Shown here: one piece after another, positions 1 through 7,597 of the stretch
How the letters are laid out: the number at the start of each line of letters is the position of its first letter
How positions within the stretch are numbered: position 1 is the stretch's first letter
Source of the DNA: Candidatus Eiseniibacteriota bacterium
Lineage (GTDB): Bacteria > Eisenbacteria > RBG-16-71-46 > JAGVPR01
Direction of reading: 5' to 3'
NCBI GenBank assembly: GCA_020052115.1
Contig: JAGVPR010000387.1
Span: 1-14,297 of the forward strand
DNA: 14,297 bases
Program-made: the position numbers and the translations under genes
Notes under the pieces: model-generated
What the model was told of the DNA's origin: nothing
The model's input: the letters and a program-made list of their open reading frames with translations, nothing else
The model's database searches: none

Positions 1-130
1 CCGAGAAGTCGGCGCGCTGGCCGCTCCGCGATGCGCCGGTACGGACCGGCGCGGTCGTCGCGCCGCGAAAAGCCAGGTAGGCCCCCACCAGAATCAGAGC
101 GACCACCGCCACCGCCGCCAGAGTCCTCAT
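1..130 (-). CDS. N-terminal part of a secreted or membrane-anchored protein (cut by window edge)
   Basis: Minus-strand reading frame starting with ATG at 130 and running off the left edge, so only about 43 residues are visible. An SD-like GGAGG lies at 140-144, nine bases upstream of the ATG. The N terminus reads MRTLAAVAVVALILVGAYLAF, a short positive start followed by a hydrophobic stretch of about 18 residues, as in a signal peptide or N-terminal membrane anchor. The rest is polar and rich in Gly, Ala, Arg and Ser. Third codon positions are mostly G or C, as in the clear genes of the window. Function cannot be told from this fragment. It is divergently oriented to the zinc-ribbon gene at 388. 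Another frame of the same strand also lacks stops here, but it turns into a glycine run and has no start or SD, so I prefer this frame. Confidence 0.6.
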   Translation of the reverse strand, partial: MRTLAAVAVVALILVGAYLAFRGATTAPVRTGASRSGQRADFS

Positions 131-276
131 CCGTCACATCCTCCAAGAGCGCCGCGGCCCCTTCCTCCAGATCCGGCGCCAGGAAGGCGTCAGCCGCTGC
201 AACCGGTCCTCGAGAGAGCGAGAAGCGCCGTGAGAGACTCAGCCCGAAACGGACTCCACACGGATTTCACGCGGGG

Positions 277-305
277 TTGCGGCCGCCGCCGCGCGCCCGT
301 AACAT
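277..305 (+). promoter_or_regulatory. Possible sigma-70-type promoter for the zinc-ribbon gene
   Basis: TTGCGG (277-282) and TAACAT (300-305) are separated by 17 bases. This lies in the 257-bp gap between the divergent genes at 130 and 388 and would give a leader of about 75 bases. The match is moderate and there is no second line of support. Confidence 0.35.
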
Positions 306-387
306 TCGGAGAGGATACGCGACCAGCCGGCCGAGGGCTGCATGGCCCGCGGAGGGCGAACAACCACACGGGGTCGGAGGAGGAACG

Positions 388-657
388 ATGGTTGACGAGG
401 AGCGGCTTCAGCTCGAGCTGACACCGAGAGAGCGGACAATGCTCGAGATGCTTCGCGAGGAGCTCGGGCTCGATTCCGAGGAGGAAGCCATGAGGCTCAT
501 CCTCCGTCAGGCGTTCCAGCGCCTCACGGTGACCTGCCCGACGTGCGGCCACAACGCCCGCGTCACGGATGAAGACGTCGCGCACTGTGCCTCGTGCCTC
601 TCCATCCTCAGGCTTTCGGAAGGGCTGTGGATGGTGGCCCGGAAGGACAAGCCCTAG
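388..657 (+). CDS. Small zinc-ribbon protein, function unknown (89 aa)
   Basis: Starts at ATG 388 behind a strong purine-rich SD (GGAGGAGG, 376-383). The frame stays open upstream to position 31, but that part is low-complexity, Pro/Arg-rich and has no SD, so it is not included. Residues 1-48 are acidic and predicted helical (LTPRERTMLEMLREELGLD then an EEEA-led helix), resembling a small helical or ribbon-helix-helix-like DNA-binding unit. Residues 50-70 form a four-cysteine ribbon: CPTC at 50-53 and CASC at 67-70. Such small proteins often act as regulators or accessory factors, but no specific role can be assigned. It converges with nfu, with only 27 bases between the stop codons. The Zn-ribbon call is firm from the cysteine spacing; DNA binding is inference. 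Confidence 0.8.
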   Translation: MVDEERLQLELTPRERTMLEMLREELGLDSEEEAMRLILRQAFQRLTVTCPTCGHNARVTDEDVAHCASCLSILRLSEGLWMVARKDKP

Positions 658-684
658 ATCTTCACGAGCCGGCATGCGCCTGAG

Positions 685-1272
685 CTACCCCGCGGAGGCG
701 TAGTAGGGGTTCCGGCCTGCCGCGTGATCCGTCGTGTCGAGGACCTCGACGATCTCCGGGATCTCCTCCCGAAGAATGCCCTCGATCCCGTGCTTGAGAG
801 TGGCGTTCGCTGAACCGCAGCCCTGGCAACCGCCGCTCATCTGCACGAACACGACGCCCTCCCGGACATCCAGCAGTTCCACGGACCCGCCGTGCGCGGC
901 GATCGCGGGATTGATCTGGGAGTCGAGGATCTTCTGGATGCGTGCCCGCAGCTCCTCCTGAGAGGCGGAAGCGGACGCCGCCTCGGAAACGGCGGGAATC
1001 CCGGAGAGAAGCTGCGCCCGGATCGCGGCGCCGATCTGCCGCGCAAGGGGCGGCCAATCGCCGGGGCCGCTCTTCGTCACCACGACGGTGTGCCCCGCGA
1101 TCGTCAGCGACGAGACGCCCTCGAGCGCAAAGAGAGCCTCGGCCAACGGAGAACCGCCAGCCGACTCCCGCGTGGGGAATGCGACGGCCTTCGCGCTTAC
1201 CGGGCGGTCCACCGCGAATTTGCAGCGATCCCCCGAAGGTGAGGCCTGGATCTCAATCTCCGAATGTGTCAT
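685..1272 (-). CDS. nfu: Nfu-type iron-sulfur cluster carrier protein
   Basis: A 195-residue cytosolic protein expected to carry a [4Fe-4S] cluster between two subunits and pass it to target enzymes. Residues about 5-91 match the Nfu N-terminal domain, with the typical FP...AxGSPLAxALFxLEGV..V pattern at 32-55 and an ADW-like GDWPPL segment at 71-76. Residues about 105-178 are the NifU C-terminal domain (HGGSVELLDVREGVVFVQMSG) with the cluster-binding CxxC pair Cys149 and Cys152 (GGCQGCGSA). The protein ends in a NPYY segment also seen in other Nfu/NfuA proteins. Length and domain order fit the two-domain Nfu family. The start is ATG 1272, with GGAGGG at 1278-1283 five bases upstream; the frame is open to 1506, but that part lies over the end of the hydrolase gene and looks non-coding. 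It has its own promoter-like element 94 bp downstream of the hydrolase. No other Fe-S assembly gene is in the window. Confidence 0.95.
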   Translation of the reverse strand: MTHSEIEIQASPSGDRCKFAVDRPVSAKAVAFPTRESAGGSPLAEALFALEGVSSLTIAGHTVVVTKSGPGDWPPLARQIGAAIRAQLLSGIPAVSEAASASASQEELRARIQKILDSQINPAIAAHGGSVELLDVREGVVFVQMSGGCQGCGSANATLKHGIEGILREEIPEIVEVLDTTDHAAGRNPYYASAG

Positions 1273-1318
1273 CGGTGCCCTCCACGCGGCGCTCAGTGCT
1301 GCGCGACCGCTGGACACC

Positions 1319-1348
1319 ATTGTACGGGACCATGGCGTAACCGTCCAA
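1319..1348 (-). promoter_or_regulatory. Likely nfu promoter
   Basis: On the minus strand, TTGGAC (1343-1348) and TACAAT (1319-1324) are 18 bases apart. The -10 matches the sigma-70 consensus at five of six positions. Transcription would start near 1312, giving a leader of about 40 bases. It lies in the 94-bp gap after the hydrolase stop codon and suggests nfu can be transcribed independently. Confidence 0.5.
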
Positions 1349-1366
1349 CGCCTCGGCGCACGTCGC

Positions 1367-3595
1367 CTAGTCCAGCACGACCTTCCTCGATGTCGCGAAA
1401 TCCGTCCCACGCAGCTCGAGGAAATAGACGCCGGAGCCGGCGCGCCGCCCCGATACATCCCGCCCGTTCCATGACGCGCGGTGCTCGCCGGCCCGGAGCC
1501 GGCCATCTGCGAGAACGGCGACGCGCCTTCCGGATGCGTCGTACACGGAAAGGCGCGCGGGACCCTCGCGCGGCACGGAGAAGCGGACGCCGGCCGTACC
1601 GCTGAACGGATTCGGAGACACGGGCAGGATCATCGGGACACCCGGCCCCGCGGCCGCCAAAGGCGCGGCCGTCGTCGCGCCGACCTCGACCTCCGCGATC
1701 ACCCACTGCTTGGTCTCCGGAGACACCAGAACGTGCTCCTCGTTCCCCTGCGGGAAGTAGACGACGTCGAACGGACTTTGCGCGAGGATGTCAGGGTCGT
1801 TCGCGATGTCGTAGAACAGGTCTTGCGTGTTGATGTCGAGCGCGCTCACGGTCGGGATGAAGCAGTGGTTGTCGTGGAGGGCGATGATGTCCCCGTAGGG
1901 CGCATCAACCGAGTCCATCGTGGCCATGCTCGCCCGCCAGCCTCCGGGGGCGTTGTCGAAAGGCCTCGTGCCCGAGACGGTAACGGTCGTCTCCGTCGGG
2001 AAGAGGATGAAGCGGATCATGCCGTAGAAGATCTGGTGGCTCACGGCGTCGGGAACCGCCCAGACGTTGCCGGTGACGCTCACGAACAAGCTGCTGTACT
2101 CCCACCGGATGATCTGATCCCCGGCGTTGAATCCCTGGCTCATCCTTGCGCCGCTCCCGTTCGCGATGGCCGCCTTCCGAAGTCCGGACGGGTAGCTTCC
2201 CACGCCGGCCAGATCGGCAAGGAACCCGGCCCGGAGCGGATCGCTCTCGCCCGTCGCGCCCGGAGGATCCGTGTGATGATAGGCGAGGAGCTGGCGGGCC
2301 GCCGGGGTGTCTAGAGACGCGAGCATCGCAGCCGCTTCGGCGGACTGATCCTGAAAGAAGTCGAGCCAGTACTGGATGCCGAGCGGAATGTCCGCGCCGC
2401 TCTGCGGCGCATCGAAGGAGATGAAGCTGCGGACGCTGTGGTCGAGGTTGTTCGACTCCATGTATGCCAGCGCGTATCGCGCCGCAAGTCCGCCCATGCT
2501 CGCCCCGACCAGCGCCGAGGTCTGCAGCGGCCCCACGGCCGCCCTGACCTGCTGGATCAACTCGACGATCGTGTAAGCGTTCCTCTGCATGTAATCGGTC
2601 GAATCCAGGAAATTCAACACGACGGCGTCGTAACCCATGCTCCGGAGGGTCTCGAGCAGCGCCTCCTGGTTCAGCAGCGCGTAGAGCTCGTCCCAGTTCA
2701 TGCTGTTGTCGAGGTCGAAGCCCTCGATGATGATGACTGGATTCGTCAAGGATGAATGGGCGTCCGAGAGATAGACGTAAGCGTCGCCATGCCCCGTCTG
2801 ACCGAGATAGGGAATCGCGGCCGTGATGTGCAGGGTGTCATCCGGCGCGGGCGATGCGAGGCGAACGACATCGAACGGGAAGCTCGCCACGCGTTCGGTT
2901 CCGTCCGGGAAGCGGACTCGCAGACTGATTGACTTGGAACCGGGGCGGTCGTAGCGCACGGTCCGCCCTTCGTCGAATGACAGGCCGACGAATCCTCGCC
3001 CATCGTCGAAATCGGCCTCCAGCAACTGCGGAGTCACGGCATCGTTCGAGAAGTAGTCGCTCCGGTTCAGGCGAAACACGACACCCTCGCCGTGGTAGGT
3101 GCGCTCCCGAAGGGGCGCTGCCGCGAAGACGCGCCGGGAGACGAACGGATCGCCCTCCCCGATCACGAGCCTTCCATTCTCGATTTCGAGCGCGCCGGTC
3201 GCGAGCGCATCCTCCCGGATCCTGTCGTACTCGATGTCCATGACGGCGATAGGGACGACGCCGGCGCGCACGAGATCGGCGCCCTTCGACAGCACGTCTT
3301 CGATCCGCGGCCAGGCCGGCTCTCGGAGCGAGGCATTCCGCATCTCGAGGTAGATTTGCCGCCACTCCCGAAGGCTCGCGGGCGCGGATCGCGCGCTTCC
3401 ATCGTGCTCGTAGATCCGGGACAGAGGAAGAACCCTGTCGTAGAGAATCCCCGTCTCGATCTTGTCGGCCGGCAGACCTTCGAACGTGCGGGCGAGCCCG
3501 CTCTCGATCGGTCCCGCGGCCGCCCTGGCGGCGCCCGAGAGAGCGAGCGTCGAGATCCCGACGATGAAAAGGCAAATGCGGCGCAAGCGCGGCAT
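1367..3595 (-). CDS. Secreted alpha/beta-hydrolase (lipase/esterase-like) with C-terminal FlgD-Ig/sorting-type domain
   Basis: A 742-residue protein predicted to be exported. Residues 1-26 are a signal peptide (MPRLRRICLFIVGISTLAL, then ...GAARA). Residues about 30-260 have no motif I recognise. An alpha/beta-hydrolase core follows from about 285: a strand VIIIEGFD (287-294), a segment on reaching a target named by sequence as DAVVLNF (323-329), and the nucleophile elbow GASMG at 364-368 with Ser366. FIPTVSALD (579-587) and His621 in a GNEEHV segment are candidates for the region of the remaining triad residues. Residues about 660-742 form a C-terminal beta module that starts PNPFSG and ends in a Lys-Val-Val-Leu-Asp strand, like FlgD-Ig or type-IX-secretion sorting domains. 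The substrate is unknown. ATG 3595 was chosen because GGAGG (3601-3605) lies five bases upstream and a signal peptide follows directly; the open frame to 3811 overlaps the kinase end. It follows the kinase by 64 bp with no terminator seen, so co-transcription is likely. Confidence 0.88.
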   Translation of the reverse strand: MPRLRRICLFIVGISTLALSGAARAAAGPIESGLARTFEGLPADKIETGILYDRVLPLSRIYEHDGSARSAPASLREWRQIYLEMRNASLREPAWPRIEDVLSKGADLVRAGVVPIAVMDIEYDRIREDALATGALEIENGRLVIGEGDPFVSRRVFAAAPLRERTYHGEGVVFRLNRSDYFSNDAVTPQLLEADFDDGRGFVGLSFDEGRTVRYDRPGSKSISLRVRFPDGTERVASFPFDVVRLASPAPDDTLHITAAIPYLGQTGHGDAYVYLSDAHSSLTNPVIIIEGFDLDNSMNWDELYALLNQEALLETLRSMGYDAVVLNFLDSTDYMQRNAYTIVELIQQVRAAVGPLQTSALVGASMGGLAARYALAYMESNNLDHSVRSFISFDAPQSGADIPLGIQYWLDFFQDQSAEAAAMLASLDTPAARQLLAYHHTDPPGATGESDPLRAGFLADLAGVGSYPSGLRKAAIANGSGARMSQGFNAGDQIIRWEYSSLFVSVTGNVWAVPDAVSHQIFYGMIRFILFPTETTVTVSGTRPFDNAPGGWRASMATMDSVDAPYGDIIALHDNHCFIPTVSALDINTQDLFYDIANDPDILAQSPFDVVYFPQGNEEHVLVSPETKQWVIAEVEVGATTAAPLAAAGPGVPMILPVSPNPFSGTAGVRFSVPREGPARLSVYDASGRRVAVLADGRLRAGEHRASWNGRDVSGRRAGSGVYFLELRGTDFATSRKVVLD

Positions 3596-3659
3596 GGTGA
3601 CCTCCGGGTGTGATCGAAAACCAATGATCTCTTTGAACCGGCAACGCGAGGCGACGGCG

Positions 3660-6029
3660 CTACGGAGCGCTCGTGAAAGACTCCCCGGGTCGCGGCCTTC
3701 CCGTCTCCGTGCGAACCTCGGCGAACAGCAATCGGCGTGCCTCTTCGAGAGGCGGCGCCTCGAGGGGCCATACGAGCGTGAGGGGACTCCGGCGGGGCCC
3801 GAATTCGGCACGCTCCAGGAGGGAATGCAATTCGGGATCGAGGCGCACCAGCACCGGCGCCTGTCTCAGAAGCATCGGCCGCGTCAGAAGCCGCGTCGCG
3901 ATGTCGACCGCCCCGCAGCGGACGGCGGCCCTCGCGGCCGTCAGCACGGCTTGTGAGCCGAGCCCGGGGGACGCCTCCGCCTCATCCAGCAAGCGCAGAG
4001 CCTCATCTCTGCGGTCCGATCGCGCCGCGACCTCCGCCTCGGCCACGCGCATGCTGACCGGATCCGCTCCTTCCGCTCTCCCTTCCCGGATAGTCCCCTT
4101 GACGGCAGCCAGATCGCCGCGGCGCATCTCGGCCGCCGAGCGCAAGACGTAAGCCACGGTCACGTACATCGGATCCGAGGAGACCCGGCGCAAGCGTTGG
4201 ATCGTCGCCAGCGAGTCCTCGGTGCGGCCGGTCAGCAAGGCCAGCGACGCCAGCCACGCGATCGCAAACGCGTCCTGCGGGTCGATGTCCACGACCCTGC
4301 GGCACAACCTTTCCGCGCCCGCCAGATCTCCCCTCCCCACGCCATCAACGCCTAGATTCATCAGAGCCGGCGTGAATCGAGGGTTCGCCTCGATGGCACG
4401 AAGCAACGCGACCCGGCTCGCGTCCGGATCGTCTGCGAACCGCAACACGAGCGCTTCGGCCTTGTGCCCCTCCGCAAGCCGCGGATCGAGGGCGATGGAG
4501 CGCCGAGCGGCCTCGAGTCCGCGCGCGATCGTCCCGGGCACGTCTTCCGCGATGCCCCACTGCACCATCTGCCCGCAGCAATCGGCGATCCCGGCCCACG
4601 CGAGCGCGTATCCCGGTTCGGTCGCGACCGCCTGCTCGAAGAGACCGATCGCGTACCGCAGCGCTTCCGGCGTGTACTTCGCGTAGAAATCGCGGCCCCT
4701 GAGGTAGAGGTCGTAGGCGAGCACATCCTCAGGACGGCCGCGCTGGAGGCTCTTGGATTCCGCCGGAGTGAGCGCAACGCGCAGAGCCGAAGCGATCGAA
4801 GATGCGATCTCCTCCTGGACCGCGAATACATCCCGAAGCGTGCGATCGTAGCGCTCCGCCCAGAGGTGGAACCCGTCGGCGGCGTTGATGAGCTGCGCCG
4901 TGATTCGCACGCGGTCGCCCGCGCGGCGGACACTTCCTTCCAGGACCGCGCCGACTCCGAGATCAGCCGCCACCTTTCCGACGTCCACGACGGTCCCGCG
5001 GAAACGCGCCACCGCCGTGCGGGAGGCCACGTGCAGCCCCTTGATCTTGGAGAGATCGGTGAGGATGTCCTCGGTCATCCCGGCGCAGAAGTAGTCGCTC
5101 TCCGCATCGCTCGAGAGGTTCTCGAAGTAGAGCACGGCGAGCGAGGGGATGAGCGGCGCCGGTTGTGCGTTCGCCGAGGAGGACAGCTCCGCCAGGATCG
5201 CGGCCAGGTCGCTGCGCAGATCGCCGACGTCACGCGGCCGCTCGGCCGGGTCCTTCTTCAAGCAGCGTCTCACGAGATCCAAGAGGCGCGGCGGAACGGA
5301 GGCCGGGAGAAGGCTCCACTCGGGCGCGTGCTCCAGCACCTTGGCGATGACATCGGAGGCCGACTCGCCCGAGAACGGACGGCGCCCCGTCAGGCATTCG
5401 AAGAGCACGCAACCGAGCGACCAGATGTCGGCGCGACCGTCGACGGGCTTCCCGCGCGCTTGTTCGGGGCTCATGTAGGCGGCGGTGCCGAGAATGACCC
5501 CGGCGCCGGTCGTCGCAGCGGTTGCGGTCACCGGGGGCGCCGACTTCTCGCCGCCCGCCTTCGCCAATCCGAAATCGAGCACCTTCAGGAGACCCGCGGC
5601 CGTGAACATGATGTTGGCAGGCTTCAGGTCCCGGTGTACGACGCCCCGCGCGTGCGCCGCCTCGATCGCGGACGCGATCTGCACGCCGGCCTCGACCGTC
5701 TCTCGCACGGTCAGAGGACCGGCTTGGAGCCGCGTCGCGAGACTCTCACCGTCAATGAACTCGAGCACGAGATACGGCGCCCCCCCGCTTTCTTCGAGCC
5801 CGTAGATCGCGCCGATGTTCGGATGATTGAGCGAAGCGAGGAGCTTCGCCTCGCGATCGAAGCGGGCCAGGCGTTCCGGATCGCTGGAGAAGGCCCGCGG
5901 CAGCGCCTTGAGGGCGACGATCCGCTCGAGGCGCGAGTCGCGTGCGCGGTAGACCTCCCCCATGCCCCCGGCGCCGAGGGGCGAGAGGATCTCGTAAGGG
6001 CCGAGACGGGTGCCACTGGCAAGGGTCAT
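3660..6029 (-). CDS. Ser/Thr protein kinase with TolB-like and TPR regions
   Basis: A 789-residue Hanks-type protein kinase. The kinase domain spans about residues 11-275: glycine loop GAGGMGEVY (19-27), ATP-anchoring Lys41 in VALK, catalytic loop HRDLKPAN (132-139) with Asp134, DFG at 152-154, a Thr-rich activation segment (168-174) and SPE at 187-189 in place of APE. All key catalytic residues are present, so it should be active. Residues about 294-425 form a TolB/FlgO-like region (LAVLYFENLSSD...DYFCAGMTEDI...LEGSV) as often found in such kinases and in adenylate-cyclase-linked proteins. About 434-720 are TPR-like helical repeats for protein contacts. I see no membrane segment, so the protein appears cytosolic. 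ATG 6029 has a weak SD (GGAG, 6039-6042). An extended -10 promoter lies just upstream, and the asnA terminator insulates it from asnA. The hydrolase gene follows at 64 bp. Confidence 0.93.
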   Translation of the reverse strand: MTLASGTRLGPYEILSPLGAGGMGEVYRARDSRLERIVALKALPRAFSSDPERLARFDREAKLLASLNHPNIGAIYGLEESGGAPYLVLEFIDGESLATRLQAGPLTVRETVEAGVQIASAIEAAHARGVVHRDLKPANIMFTAAGLLKVLDFGLAKAGGEKSAPPVTATAATTGAGVILGTAAYMSPEQARGKPVDGRADIWSLGCVLFECLTGRRPFSGESASDVIAKVLEHAPEWSLLPASVPPRLLDLVRRCLKKDPAERPRDVGDLRSDLAAILAELSSSANAQPAPLIPSLAVLYFENLSSDAESDYFCAGMTEDILTDLSKIKGLHVASRTAVARFRGTVVDVGKVAADLGVGAVLEGSVRRAGDRVRITAQLINAADGFHLWAERYDRTLRDVFAVQEEIASSIASALRVALTPAESKSLQRGRPEDVLAYDLYLRGRDFYAKYTPEALRYAIGLFEQAVATEPGYALAWAGIADCCGQMVQWGIAEDVPGTIARGLEAARRSIALDPRLAEGHKAEALVLRFADDPDASRVALLRAIEANPRFTPALMNLGVDGVGRGDLAGAERLCRRVVDIDPQDAFAIAWLASLALLTGRTEDSLATIQRLRRVSSDPMYVTVAYVLRSAAEMRRGDLAAVKGTIREGRAEGADPVSMRVAEAEVAARSDRRDEALRLLDEAEASPGLGSQAVLTAARAAVRCGAVDIATRLLTRPMLLRQAPVLVRLDPELHSLLERAEFGPRRSPLTLVWPLEAPPLEEARRLLFAEVRTETGRPRPGESFTSAP

Positions 6030-6071
6030 GCGATCAGACTCCGGACGGTAGGAGGAACGGCGCGTCCCATG

Positions 6072-6100
6072 AGCATAACAGTCCGGGGCCCGGGATTCAC
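6072..6100 (-). promoter_or_regulatory. Likely kinase-hydrolase promoter (extended -10)
   Basis: On the minus strand a -10 TATGCT (6072-6077) has an upstream TG at 6079-6080, forming an extended -10. A weak -35 GTGAAT (6095-6100) lies 17 bases further upstream. Transcription would start near 6065, about 36 bases before the kinase ATG and just after the asnA terminator. Confidence 0.45.
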
Positions 6101-6155
6101 GGTGCGGATCTTTCGGCCGATCGTCCGCATCCCGCTCCCTGATCGGAGGCCCGAT

Positions 6156-6189
6156 GAGAGAAAGCCGCCCGGGATTCCTCCCGGGCGGC
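6156..6189 (-). terminator. Intrinsic terminator of asnA
   Basis: A perfect 11-bp inverted repeat (6164-6174 with 6179-6189, stem GCCGCCCGGGA) closes a 4-base loop. On the minus strand it is followed at once by a T-rich tail, TTTCTCTC (6163-6156). It begins about 30 bases after the asnA stop codon. The T-rich tail on only the minus side shows the direction. Confidence 0.9.
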
Positions 6190-6220
6190 CTCGCATGAAA
6201 CCCGACGGCGGTCGCGCCGC

Positions 6221-7351
6221 CTACTGGAGGACGTGGATGTTCTTCTTCGCGCAGATCTCCTTCAGCGCCTTCGGCCAGATCGTCACGCTGATCTCGCCGA
6301 GATGCGCCTTGCGGAGCAGGAGCATGAGCGTCCTCGACTGCCCGATACCGCCGCCGATCGAGAGCGGAATCTGATCGTTCAAAATCGCCTGATGGTACGG
6401 CAGCTTCAGGAAGTCCATCTGTCCGGTGATCTCGAGCTGCTGCTTGAGCGTCTCCTTCGTCACGCGGACGCCCATCGAGGTCAGCTCGTGTCGCCGCTTC
6501 GTGACCGGATTCCAGACGAGGATGTCGCCGTTCAGCCCGTTCATCGGCTTGCCGCTCGACGAGACGGTCGGAGTCACCCAGTCATCGTAATCCGCGGCGC
6601 GCATCTCGTGCGGGTAGCCGTCCTTGAGCACCCAGCCGATCCCGATGATGAAGATGGCGGCGTGCTTCTCGGAGATCACGCGCGTCTCGCGCTGCTTGCG
6701 CGGAAGATCGGGATACATGTCGAGGATCTCCTCGGCATGGAGGAAGGTCAGCTCCTCCGGAAGCTCGGGATAACGCGGATCCTTGAGCTTCGGGTACTCC
6801 CTCAGGATCATCGTCTCGGCGCCCTTCAGGACCTTCCAGATCGCCCGGACCGTGGTCTTGAGGTAGTCCAGGTTCCGCTGGTCGGCCGTGATGGCCTTCT
6901 CCCAGTCCCACTGATCCACGTAGGAGCTGTGGTCGTGGTCGAGGAAGTAATCCTTCCGAACCGCGCGCATGTCGGTGAGAACGCCCTCGCCCGGCTTGCA
7001 GTCGAACTGCTTCAAAGCCATCCGCTTCCACTTCGTCGCCGCCTGGACGACCTGTGCTTCGATGCGCTTCTCGAGCCCCAAGCCGCATGGAAAGTCGATC
7101 GGAGTGCGCGAGCCGTCGCGGTCGAGGTAATCATTGACGCCGCTGTCCTTGTCCACGATGAGCGGGACCTCGACGCGGAAGATGTTCAGCTCCTTGCAGA
7201 GCCCGTCCTCGATGTAGCGCCGGAGCGCCGTGATCGCCTTCTGCGTCTCCTTCCGATCCAGGAGGGACCGATAGTCCGACGGCAGGATCTTCTCGACTTC
7301 CGGATACGTGCTGATCCCCGGTCCTGCCAGGTCTGCCTTCTTGTCTGCCAC
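6221..7351 (-). CDS. asnA: Aspartate-ammonia ligase (ammonia-dependent asparagine synthetase)
   Basis: Makes asparagine from aspartate, free ammonia and ATP in the cytosol (AsnA family, class II aminoacyl-tRNA-synthetase fold, EC 6.3.1.1). With the chosen start it has 376 residues, somewhat longer than the E. coli enzyme (330). Family segments recognised from memory of E. coli AsnA: KWKRMALKQFD (107-117), GEGVLTDMRA (121-130), YVDQWDWE (144-151), YDDWVTP (255-261), LNGDILVWNP (273-282), SMGVRV (292-297) and the C-terminal IGGGIGQSR (332-340) ATP-site motif. The frame is open to a GTG at 7396, but the GTG at 7351 has a good SD (AAGGGGG, within 7361-7370) and is preferred. It has its own promoter and terminator, so it is a single-gene unit divergent from typA. 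A hairpin sits at the predicted mRNA 5' end. Confidence 0.96.
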   Translation of the reverse strand: MADKKADLAGPGISTYPEVEKILPSDYRSLLDRKETQKAITALRRYIEDGLCKELNIFRVEVPLIVDKDSGVNDYLDRDGSRTPIDFPCGLGLEKRIEAQVVQAATKWKRMALKQFDCKPGEGVLTDMRAVRKDYFLDHDHSSYVDQWDWEKAITADQRNLDYLKTTVRAIWKVLKGAETMILREYPKLKDPRYPELPEELTFLHAEEILDMYPDLPRKQRETRVISEKHAAIFIIGIGWVLKDGYPHEMRAADYDDWVTPTVSSSGKPMNGLNGDILVWNPVTKRRHELTSMGVRVTKETLKQQLEITGQMDFLKLPYHQAILNDQIPLSIGGGIGQSRTLMLLLRKAHLGEISVTIWPKALKEICAKKNIHVLQ

Positions 7352-7405
7352 CGCCCTGGAACCCCCTTTCACCCTTACGTTTACCCCACCCAACACCCGG
7401 CCCGC

Positions 7406-7426
7406 GGATCCTCGCTCCGAGGACCC
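7406..7426 (-). other. Hairpin at predicted 5' end of asnA mRNA
   Basis: On the minus strand, positions 7426-7418 pair with 7414-7406 in a 9-bp stem containing one G-U pair, around a 3-base GAG loop. It begins at about the predicted transcription start (about 7425) and lies some 55 bases before the asnA start codon. It has no T-rich tail, so it is not a terminator. It may stabilise or regulate the leader; this is inference. Confidence 0.45.
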
Positions 7427-7431
7427 CGATC

Positions 7432-7460
7432 AGTCTATGCGTCCCTCGAATGCCGCGCAA
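7432..7460 (-). promoter_or_regulatory. Likely asnA promoter
   Basis: On the minus strand, TTGCGC (7455-7460) and TAGACT (7432-7437) are exactly 17 bases apart. This gives a leader of about 75 bases to the GTG at 7351, and that leader contains the hairpin at 7406-7426. Confidence 0.5.
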
Positions 7461-7560
7461 GGGCCTCGGCGGGAGGGGCGGAAACCGGGCCCGAGCGCTC
7501 CGGAAGCCCCCGAATCGCCGCTTCGCCACTGTGCCGGGGATCCAACTCGCTCGACGCTCC

Positions 7561-7590
7561 TTGCTGCGCGCGGCCTGCTTCGGGCATCAT
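7561..7590 (+). promoter_or_regulatory. Possible typA promoter that would yield a leaderless mRNA
   Basis: TTGCTG (7561-7566) and CATCAT (7585-7590) are 18 bases apart, and the ATG of typA follows seven bases after the -10. If used, transcription would begin at or next to the start codon. The -10 match is only fair, so this is tentative. Confidence 0.25.
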
Positions 7591-7597
7591 CGGCCGT

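Noticed and set aside
2..190. Another stop-free minus-strand frame beside the left-edge gene
   Set aside because: It begins plausibly but turns into a long glycine run, has no start codon with SD, and the overlapping ATG frame gives a clear signal peptide with SD.
31..387. Upstream extension of the zinc-ribbon reading frame
   Set aside because: Low-complexity Pro/Arg/Ser-rich translation without an SD; the ATG at 388 has a strong SD and begins the recognisable domain. The minus-strand signal-peptide gene also uses part of this DNA.
1273..1506. N-terminal extension of nfu
   Set aside because: It overlaps the end of the hydrolase and reads as Arg/Ser/Pro-rich non-coding sequence; ATG 1272 has a good SD and starts the Nfu_N domain.
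3596..3811. N-terminal extension of the hydrolase
   Set aside because: It overlaps the 3' part of the kinase gene; ATG 3595 has an SD followed directly by a signal peptide.
6233..7597. Long plus-strand open frame joined to typA
   Set aside because: It is antisense to asnA, a clear family member on the minus strand, and lacks TypA sequence; the conserved TypA N terminus starts just after 7598.
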